From assembly GCA_903913865.1 (NCBI GenBank), contig CAIWMU010000096.1, positions 1-54,064 on the forward strand: a DNA stretch of 54,064 nucleotides, read 5' to 3'. Below, in pieces: positions 24,581-31,407 of the stretch. Under the pieces are notes generated by a model. That model did no database searches and was not told the origin of the DNA. It saw only the letters and a list, made by a program, of their open reading frames with translations. Positions within the stretch are counted from its first letter, which is position 1; each line of letters opens with the position of its first letter. A program made the position numbers and the translations under genes. The DNA comes from an uncultured Verrucomicrobia subdivision 3 bacterium. Lineage in GTDB: Bacteria; Verrucomicrobiota; Verrucomicrobiia; Limisphaerales; UBA8199.

Positions 24581-27500
24581 ATGTTCCGGCATCTCAGGAT
24601 GCGCCTGTTTGTTTTTCTGGCCCTGTTTGGCTGTCTCAATTCAGTCTTCGCGCAAGATCCATTAGGCTGGCGTGTCTACAGGGCTGGGGATGGACTATCG
24701 GAGTCTGCCTGCGGATCTGTTTCTGTCGCTCCGGGTGGAAAGGTCTATGCGCACCACTTCAACCTGCCCCTCGTCAGCGAGTTGGATGGATACGATGTGA
24801 GGCGCATTCCAGCCCCCGACATCGGCCCGACCCGGGTCTATGGGAGTCGGAGCGGACAGGTGTGGGGAGTAGTTCCAGCTGGATTGGCGGAGTATCGGAA
24901 TGGGGATTGGACGGTCCACCCCGTGGAGGAGATCGCAAGCGAATTTTTGACGAGGAATCCGCGCTATACGGACCCGCTTCCATTGTGCGTGGTGCGGCAG
25001 GGAGTTGTGCTGGTGCTCCTGCCGGGGCAATTGATGCTATTCAACGCTGAAAACTTCCAGCAACCGCGGAAAACAACCTTGCGCAGATCGGCTGATTCCC
25101 AGGTTGGACGTTTTCTTGGTATGGGGCTCGCAAGGGACGGCAGCTTGTGGGTGACTGCCGAGCGGGGAGTGGCCAGGATCGAAGCACTGGCCCGCAATGT
25201 GAGTGCTGAGAGCAAGTGGACCGAATTCCCGAGCCCCCGGAACTATCGTGCCAGAAACTTCCAGCAGCCGCAGGAGGATTCAAACGGGGGGCTCACCTTG
25301 CTGGCAGACTCGTTGAATGGGGAAGAAAAACTGGCTGTCCATTTTCAAGAGGGTGTCTGGCATGATCCCATGGACTCAGGAATGCGGCTTAGGGGGGCAT
25401 GGAGAGGACCTGAAGGTAACTTTTGGGCGATGTCACTTCGCGCCATTCGCAGGCAGGCCGGAGGTCAGCAACCTTTCGTCCCGGTTCCCGATATCTCCGC
25501 ACGCCAGTATTTTGACGTGGCGTTGGAGCCGGGAGGCGCCTTCTGGTTGGCGACATCTGACGGGCTCTTCCGTCACGCGCCCCCATCGTGGCAACGACCT
25601 CCAGAAGGTGGAAAATCCCTGGCGCACTGTCTGACAGCGGAGGAGCAGGGGGGGATATGGTTTGCAAGCGGTTCAAGCCTGTGCCACGCCACCAATGGGG
25701 GCATCTGGCAGTGTCGTTTACCCGCTGGTGTTGTGGACGCACAATCGGTCCGGGGTCTTCACGTGGTGCGGGGACACTCCCTTGTCTTGGAAACCGAGGA
25801 GAAACTCTTTGCTTTTGAACAGTCGAGTGGGAGCTGGCGCGAGGTTGTATTCCCCCTGCCGGCGCCTGGTACTTCTGCTCGCGCCCCGGCAAAGCCGGGC
25901 ACTGAGCGCGAAACTGATCCCCAAGCGGGAATATTGGAAAGGAAAGCTGATCCCAGCTTTAGGATACTCGGGTTGCTCAGAAATCAAACACTTCTGGTCC
26001 AGTGGAATCTGGGGGGTAGTGCTCCCGCATTGGAATCGTTCGACGGGGTGAAATGGGACGGTTGGGCCTGGCCGGGATCGGAACCCGGGATCGGGAAGCT
26101 GCTTGGCATCCTTCATATGTCCCAGAGTGGGGATGTTTGGGTGAGTGGCGAACTTGGCCTGGGCTGGTGGCGAAACGGCGAATGGCGCAGATTCATGGCT
26201 CCCGAGCGATTTCCGGAGGGAGTGATTGGATTTGTGGAACTGACAGGCGGGCATCTGGCATGCGCGACGCGCGATCAGGTGTGGGAATTTGATGGTCGGA
26301 ACTGGACCCTCTTGCGTGGAGGGTTGGACCAGGTAAACCGGATTTGCAGAACCAGTGATGGAAGTCTCTGGGTTGCATCCAATAGCGGATTGTTCTGCTG
26401 GCGGCGTGGCATCTGGCTGGAGCAGGGTATGCAGGAGGGTTTGCCCGATTCGAGTGTTCGGGACCTTTGCGAGGATGGCTCCGGACGGTTATGGGTGGGA
26501 ACACCCTCAGGATTGGCGACATACCATCCCGAAGCAGATCAAGACCCACCCCACACAACCATACGGAAAATGTCTGGCACCCCCAGCACTGATGAGGGAT
26601 CGGTGATCATCGGGCTGTCCGCACAGGACAAGTGGAAGTCCACCCCCAGAGATCGACTGGTCTATTCCCACAGGCTGGATGATCAGGAATGGTCCCCCTT
26701 TTCCGACCTGTCAGAGGTCTACTACTCGGATCTTTCAGCCGGAAAACACGTTTTTCAGGCTCGTGCGATGGATCGGAATTTTAATATCGAACCTGATCCC
26801 TCGCGGCTTGAGTTCACCGTCGTTCTGCCATGGTATCGTGAGCCGCGGCTGGTCATCATCGTGCTGCTGGGTGGTGCTGCCGTTATCTTTTTTGCGGGGC
26901 TCGCATTCAACCGCCACCTTCGGCTGATGCGAAGTCATGCGGAGGTTGAGCGGAAGGTGGCGGAGCGGACGCGTGAACTGGAGGCGGCAAGTCATGCATT
27001 GGCCCAGAGCCAGAAGATGATGGCGCTGGGAACGCTGGCGGCAGGTGTCGCCCATGATTTCAACAGCATTCTTTCGATCATCAAAGGTTCTGCGCAGATC
27101 ATCGAAGACAACATGCAGAATCCTGCAAAAATCCACGTCCGGGTGGACAGGATCAAGACGGTGGTCGAACAGGGTGCCGGGCTGGTTAGGGCGATGCTCG
27201 GCTACAGCCGTTCGGATGCGGCGGTGGAGGTCATTCCGGACCTTAACGATCTGGTCAACTCGGCAGTAAGACTCGTGGTGGACCGATTCACCACCGAGGG
27301 TTGGATAACATTCGAACCCGGCCCCGCAGTTTTTCCGGTCTACGGCTCGCCTGATTTAATACAGCAAATACTGGTTAATTTCGTTCTGAATGCCGCGGAC
27401 TCGACAACGGGTCAGCCAAGAGTCGTCATACGGACCAGACATTGGAAAGGGGCTGCAGGAGAGGAATTGGCCGTAATGCCGGAGCCGGCACCCGCCTACG

Positions 27501-27805
27501 TGGTGCTCGAGGTTCAAGATTGGGGCTGCGGCGTTCCGCCTGAGATACTTCCCCGCATTTTTGAACCGTTTTTCACGACCAAGGCCTTCTCCACCCGACG
27601 GGGCACCGGTTTGGGGCTGTCCATGGTGTATGAAATGGCGCGGAAAATGGGAGCAGGGCTGAGTGTGGCTTCCGTTGTGAACCAGGGCAGCACCTTTTCT
27701 GTCATACTCCCCAGCAATGGAGTCAGCGAGAAGTCTGCGCATCCCATGCAGGCACAAACCACGATGGGCCCGCCAAGACTCAACAAGGGAAATCAACCGA
27801 AGTAG
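24581..27805 (+). CDS. Propeller-type sensor histidine kinase (reg_prop, Y_Y_Y, HisKA, HATPase)
   Basis: A signal sequence (MRLFVFLALFGCLNSVFAQ) is followed by about 650 residues of beta-propeller repeats, with blade motifs such as DGSLWVASNSGLF and DGSGRLWVGTPSGLA. A Y_Y_Y domain covers about 690-750 (YSHRLDDQEWSPFSD). One transmembrane helix lies near 755-776. The HisKA box contains AAGVAHDFNSILS with the phosphorylated histidine at about 825. The ATPase domain shows NFVLNAADS, DWGCGVPPEILPRIFEPFFTTK and GTGLGLSM. Unlike BT-type hybrid sensors it has no receiver or AraC domain; the response regulator is the next gene. The start is uncertain: ATGs at 24542, 24581 and 24599 all precede the signal core. 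Propeller sensors of this kind often bind oligosaccharides in the periplasm. Confidence 0.92.
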   Translation: MFRHLRMRLFVFLALFGCLNSVFAQDPLGWRVYRAGDGLSESACGSVSVAPGGKVYAHHFNLPLVSELDGYDVRRIPAPDIGPTRVYGSRSGQVWGVVPAGLAEYRNGDWTVHPVEEIASEFLTRNPRYTDPLPLCVVRQGVVLVLLPGQLMLFNAENFQQPRKTTLRRSADSQVGRFLGMGLARDGSLWVTAERGVARIEALARNVSAESKWTEFPSPRNYRARNFQQPQEDSNGGLTLLADSLNGEEKLAVHFQEGVWHDPMDSGMRLRGAWRGPEGNFWAMSLRAIRRQAGGQQPFVPVPDISARQYFDVALEPGGAFWLATSDGLFRHAPPSWQRPPEGGKSLAHCLTAEEQGGIWFASGSSLCHATNGGIWQCRLPAGVVDAQSVRGLHVVRGHSLVLETEEKLFAFEQSSGSWREVVFPLPAPGTSARAPAKPGTERETDPQAGILERKADPSFRILGLLRNQTLLVQWNLGGSAPALESFDGVKWDGWAWPGSEPGIGKLLGILHMSQSGDVWVSGELGLGWWRNGEWRRFMAPERFPEGVIGFVELTGGHLACATRDQVWEFDGRNWTLLRGGLDQVNRICRTSDGSLWVASNSGLFCWRRGIWLEQGMQEGLPDSSVRDLCEDGSGRLWVGTPSGLATYHPEADQDPPHTTIRKMSGTPSTDEGSVIIGLSAQDKWKSTPRDRLVYSHRLDDQEWSPFSDLSEVYYSDLSAGKHVFQARAMDRNFNIEPDPSRLEFTVVLPWYREPRLVIIVLLGGAAVIFFAGLAFNRHLRLMRSHAEVERKVAERTRELEAASHALAQSQKMMALGTLAAGVAHDFNSILSIIKGSAQIIEDNMQNPAKIHVRVDRIKTVVEQGAGLVRAMLGYSRSDAAVEVIPDLNDLVNSAVRLVVDRFTTEGWITFEPGPAVFPVYGSPDLIQQILVNFVLNAADSTTGQPRVVIRTRHWKGAAGEELAVMPEPAPAYVVLEVQDWGCGVPPEILPRIFEPFFTTKAFSTRRGTGLGLSMVYEMARKMGAGLSVASVVNQGSTFSVILPSNGVSEKSAHPMQAQTTMGPPRLNKGNQPK

Positions 27806-27812
27806 AGAGACC

Positions 27813-28469
27813 ATGAAGACAAACCCAGCTCTGATTTTGATTGTCGAAGATGACGACCTCCAATACGAGATCTATGAGGATGCGTTCGAGGGCTACCGCC
27901 TGGTTCGTGCCTGCACCGGAAGTAAGGCGCTCGAACTGATACCGCGGGAGTGTCCGAACCTTGTCATTCTGGACCACGTCCTGTCCGACGGAGAGAAAGG
28001 TCTGGATTTTTTACCTGAATTGAAGGAGTTGATCCCGTTTGTGCCAATCATCATCGTCTCTGGTGCCTTGGAGGTTCATCAACAAATGCAGGCGCTGCAA
28101 GGCCCGCGACGTGCACATTACTGTCTGGTCAAGCCGGTTGATTTGAGGTCCCTAAAGCAGACGGTCGAGATTGCCCTGAAGGAGTGCGGTGAGACGGAGA
28201 CGGTTCGCCATTTCGAGGCCCTGGAGCGGTCCCGTCGTGTCGATGCCGCGGAGTTGTTCAGCAGATCGACCGACCGGCTGAGCCGGCAGGGACAAATACG
28301 GGAACAGGTGCGGACTCTGGAAGATCGGCCCAACATTTCCGCGCTGGCTCGCCAGTTTCGTGTCGCCAGGCGAACCATCATTCGGGACTTGCAGGAATTG
28401 ATACGCCGTGGCGAACTCAAGCCGGAAGCCTACCCCGACTGGGAGAACCCGGCGGATGGGGACGAGTGA
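27813..28469 (+). CDS. Response regulator with receiver and C-terminal HTH domain
   Basis: The receiver domain has the acidic pocket VEDDD (12-15), the phospho-acceptor D54 in NLVILDHVLSDG, and the conserved lysine in YCLVKPVDLRS. A charged linker of about 45 residues leads to a C-terminal helix-turn-helix near 170-203 (ISALARQFRVARRTIIRDL, then LIRRGEL). That output looks more like a DeoR/HTH_11-type or Fis-like helix pair than OmpR or LuxR, so the subfamily is unclear. The gene starts 7 bases after the kinase stop, so the kinase is the likely partner. Its stop overlaps the next start as GTGA. Confidence 0.88.
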   Translation: MKTNPALILIVEDDDLQYEIYEDAFEGYRLVRACTGSKALELIPRECPNLVILDHVLSDGEKGLDFLPELKELIPFVPIIIVSGALEVHQQMQALQGPRRAHYCLVKPVDLRSLKQTVEIALKECGETETVRHFEALERSRRVDAAELFSRSTDRLSRQGQIREQVRTLEDRPNISALARQFRVARRTIIRDLQELIRRGELKPEAYPDWENPADGDE

Positions 28470-29986
28470 CAGACATCAAAGGACGTATGACAACACCAAA
28501 CAGTGCTTCGCCGCGGCTCGATGCCAGCATTTGCCTGCCGCTGTTCCTCGTGACGCGCCTGACGATCATCCTGATTTTGCCCCTCGTGCTGCTTCTGTCA
28601 GCGTCACGCTCCGTCGCTCTGGAATTGACACCTGCCCCCCCCACTCCCTGCGCCATCGAGATTATCGAGAGCGGGAGTGGATGGCCTGTCCCTCTGGTTG
28701 AATTGGTGACGACGCACCGCCTGAAATTCATAAGCGACAACGCAGGCCGGATAGCCATAGACGCGCCGGAATTGATGGGGAGGGAGGTATGGTTTGATCT
28801 GCATGGCGAGGGTTACGAAGTGGCAAAGGACGGCTTTGGGTATCGAGGGCGCCGGCTCAGGATCGAGCCGGGTGCCCGGCATCGAATCGAGGTTAACCGA
28901 ACGATTGTCGCACGCCGCTTCGGGCGCATTACCGGCGCCGGGCTCTTTTCAGAGAGCCAGAAGCTGGGGCTTGAGCGCAATTGGAACGAATCCGGAGTAT
29001 TTGGCTGCGACAGCGTTCAGAACGCACTTCACGATGGGAAAATGTTCTGGGTCTGGGGGGATACCACCCTGCCGGGCTATCCTCTTGGGATATTTCAAGC
29101 AACTGCAGCCACCTCATCCATACCAAAGCCGGGCTCGTCGGGTGTTCAAATTCCAGGGTTGCCTCCACTGCGGTTGAATCTGGATTGGTTTGTGAACTCC
29201 AACGGAGCACCGAGGGCGGTCGTCAACATCCCTGGCACCGGACCCACGTGGCTTTCCGGCTTGGTGAGCCTCCCAGATGGGCGGGGGAAGCCTCGCCTCG
29301 GTGCGCTATATGCAAAGATCAAGCCTCCTTTGGCGACATATGAATACGGACTGGCGGAGTGGGATGATGCCAGAGCGCAATTCGAGCGGTTGCGGATACT
29401 CTGGCGTCGGGATACCGGTGCTACTAATCCCCCTCCGTTGCCAGACGGTCATGCCGTTTTATGGAAGGATCCGACCGGCAAGGAATGGGCGCTGTTTGGC
29501 AATCCGTTTCCCACACTGCGTTGCCGGGCGACATTCGAGTGCTGGCAAAATCCGGAATCATGGGAGTCCCTAAAGCCGCAACCGACGATGGAGGGGACCA
29601 TTGAAGGCAGGAAAATGGAAATCAAGCCCCACAGCGGCGCCATTGCCTATCACCAAGGCCGTCGCCGCTGGGTGACGATTTTTATGCAGTCGTTTGGCAA
29701 GCCTTCGGCATTTGGCGAATTATGGTATGCGGAAGCCAACGCTCCCACCGGACCATGGGGGGCGGCGGTGAAGGTTCTGAGCCACGAAAACTACACTTTC
29801 TACAACCCTGCGCTGCACCCTGAATTTTCCAATCCCTCAGACCCTGTCCTGTTTTTTGAGGGGACTTACACCAGAGAATTCAGCAACAACCCGACATTCA
29901 CCCCCCGCTATGATTATAACCAAGTCCTTTACAGGCTGGATCTTATGGACGATGTTTTGGCTCCGGCCCGGGCGGGGGGGCCTTGA
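28466..29986 (+). CDS. Secreted DUF4185-like (beta-propeller) protein
   Basis: The 506-residue protein starts with GTG at 28466, overlapping the regulator stop by 4 bases; an ATG at 28487 with AAAGGA before it is the alternative. A signal peptide core (LTIILILPLVLLLSASRSVA) ends near residue 52. A short beta domain with a carboxypeptidase-regulatory flavour (GSGWPVPLVELVTTHRLKF) follows. The main part shows CDSVQNALHDGKMFWVWGDT, LPDGHAVLWKDPTGKEWALF and WYAEANAPTGPWG, the pattern of DUF4185/five-bladed glycosidase-like propellers. A role in polysaccharide binding or cleavage is inferred from the fold. The coupling suggests that it serves the signal or response of the upstream two-component system. 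Confidence 0.7.
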   Translation: MTDIKGRMTTPNSASPRLDASICLPLFLVTRLTIILILPLVLLLSASRSVALELTPAPPTPCAIEIIESGSGWPVPLVELVTTHRLKFISDNAGRIAIDAPELMGREVWFDLHGEGYEVAKDGFGYRGRRLRIEPGARHRIEVNRTIVARRFGRITGAGLFSESQKLGLERNWNESGVFGCDSVQNALHDGKMFWVWGDTTLPGYPLGIFQATAATSSIPKPGSSGVQIPGLPPLRLNLDWFVNSNGAPRAVVNIPGTGPTWLSGLVSLPDGRGKPRLGALYAKIKPPLATYEYGLAEWDDARAQFERLRILWRRDTGATNPPPLPDGHAVLWKDPTGKEWALFGNPFPTLRCRATFECWQNPESWESLKPQPTMEGTIEGRKMEIKPHSGAIAYHQGRRRWVTIFMQSFGKPSAFGELWYAEANAPTGPWGAAVKVLSHENYTFYNPALHPEFSNPSDPVLFFEGTYTREFSNNPTFTPRYDYNQVLYRLDLMDDVLAPARAGGP

Positions 29987-30055
29987 TGCTGGTCGACATC
30001 AATTCGATTGTCGAGACTGGTCAAAACAGGTTGCAGGGGGTAGGATATCGCAAAT

Positions 30056-30760
30056 ATGAAGAATCGGATTCTAAGATGGGTGGTAATCGCTGGACTTGGT
30101 GTCGTGTTCTCAGCCAAGGCGGATAACGGTCCTGTGGTCAGCACTAACACACCAAAAAGTTTGGAGAGCTATTCGATAGGGGTGGATTTGGCCAGAAATT
30201 TCAAGAGGCAGGGGATTGATGTGGATATGGAGGCTGTGATCAGAGGGATGATGGATGCTTCGGCGGGTCGCAAGTTGTCCATCCCTGAGACTGAACTAAG
30301 CCGCTTGATCACGAAGGTTCAAAACGATCAAAGGCTCAAAATGGCGCAAAACCGGGGAAGAAACCCGGCTGAGGTGAACAGGCGGGTCGGCGCGGACTTT
30401 CTGGCAAGAAATGAATCCAGGCCGGGCGTGGTCACACTCCAGAGCGGTCTCCAATACAAAGTGGTGAATCAGGGTTCTGGAAAAAAGCCCGGAGAAAATG
30501 ACACCGTGTTGCTGAGCTACCGAACCTCCGCATTGGACGGAAAGGAGTATAATTGTTCAAATGCGGGTCAACCCGGGAGCTTCAAAGTGAAGGAGTTGGA
30601 GACACCCGCATGGAGGGAGGCTGTAAAACTCATGCCGGTGGGATCCAAATGGGAACTCTATGTCCCTTCCAATCTTGGTTACGGGGTCGGCGGAGTCGGT
30701 TCGACGATAGGGCCGAACGAGACCCTTGTTGTCGAGTTGGAGCTTGTTGCCATCAAGTGA
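30056..30760 (+). CDS. FKBP-type peptidyl-prolyl isomerase, exported
   Basis: A signal peptide (to about residue 23) precedes an FKBP N-terminal dimerisation region with SYSIGVDLARNFKRQGIDVD, as in Mip/FkpA proteins. The catalytic domain begins near 120 (TLQSGLQYKVVNQGSG) and ends with LGYGVGGVGSTIGPNETLV, the usual FKBP C-terminal strand. It should act on proline bonds of periplasmic proteins. DGKEYNCSNAGQPGSF replaces the usual DGT-FDSS segment, so the active-site rim is altered. It lies 26 bases before the anchored protein and CusB, on the same strand, so a chaperone role for the efflux proteins is a reasonable inference. Confidence 0.9.
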   Translation: MKNRILRWVVIAGLGVVFSAKADNGPVVSTNTPKSLESYSIGVDLARNFKRQGIDVDMEAVIRGMMDASAGRKLSIPETELSRLITKVQNDQRLKMAQNRGRNPAEVNRRVGADFLARNESRPGVVTLQSGLQYKVVNQGSGKKPGENDTVLLSYRTSALDGKEYNCSNAGQPGSFKVKELETPAWREAVKLMPVGSKWELYVPSNLGYGVGGVGSTIGPNETLVVELELVAIK

Positions 30761-30786
30761 TGTGCAGAGGGTGAAGAAGGAGATTC

Positions 30787-31395
30787 ATGAACCAAAAAGG
30801 AGGAGAGGAAGGAGTTCGCTGGAGCTTGTGGATTGTTCTAATTCTATTTGTTGCTGGGGCAGCGATGCTTCTTGCGTTCCTGAAGACCGGAAAAGATGAA
30901 GTTGCTACTCAAAGACAGCCGCTGACAGAGGTGACATCGCCGGGCTCTGGGTCTGAGCCTCCCAAGAAATTCACCACAGAGCAGGCTCCCCATCCGCGAG
31001 GTGAGATCGTTTCGCAGGTCGAGGAGCAGTTTGGTGTTCAGATTTCGAGTGTTGAGTTGACAATGGGGGGAGCCGCATTGGATGTTCGGTTCAAAGTTGT
31101 TGATGCCGAGATGGCCGCTGCGTTGTCGTCAGGCCAAATACTAATCCATGTTGTGGATGAGGACACTGGCACCAAACTGAGCCTGCCTTCTTATCCTAAC
31201 AGCAAAAAATTCTCCGCTCATGACCGTGCTATGATGACTCGGCAGAGAGGCTCCTTTCCCCCATCTCCAAATGCCCTGACCGCAGGCAGGACAAACTCGG
31301 TTCTCCTTCCCAATGCCCTCCAGAAGGTGAAAAGTGGCAGCCGGGTTTCTGTTTTTGTGGGTGATGCTCAGGTCAACCACGTGGTCGTCCCCTAA
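30787..31395 (+). CDS. Membrane-anchored hypothetical protein of the metal-efflux cluster
   Basis: I do not recognise this 202-residue protein. One N-terminal helix (WSLWIVLILFVAGAAMLLAFL, residues about 12-32) anchors it, and the rest is predicted periplasmic. A proline- and serine-rich linker precedes a folded region from about 70 with SSVELTMGGAALDVRFKVVD and ILIHVVDEDTGTKL, which look like beta strands. The tail (VSVFVGDAQVNHVVVP) is also beta-like. No cysteines and few possible metal ligands are present. A strong ribosome site (AAGGAG) lies 5 bases before the ATG. The CusB gene begins 12 bases after its stop, so it is part of the operon. Confidence 0.75.
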   Translation: MNQKGGEEGVRWSLWIVLILFVAGAAMLLAFLKTGKDEVATQRQPLTEVTSPGSGSEPPKKFTTEQAPHPRGEIVSQVEEQFGVQISSVELTMGGAALDVRFKVVDAEMAAALSSGQILIHVVDEDTGTKLSLPSYPNSKKFSAHDRAMMTRQRGSFPPSPNALTAGRTNSVLLPNALQKVKSGSRVSVFVGDAQVNHVVVP

Positions 31396-31407
31396 GGATT
31401 CTCGATT

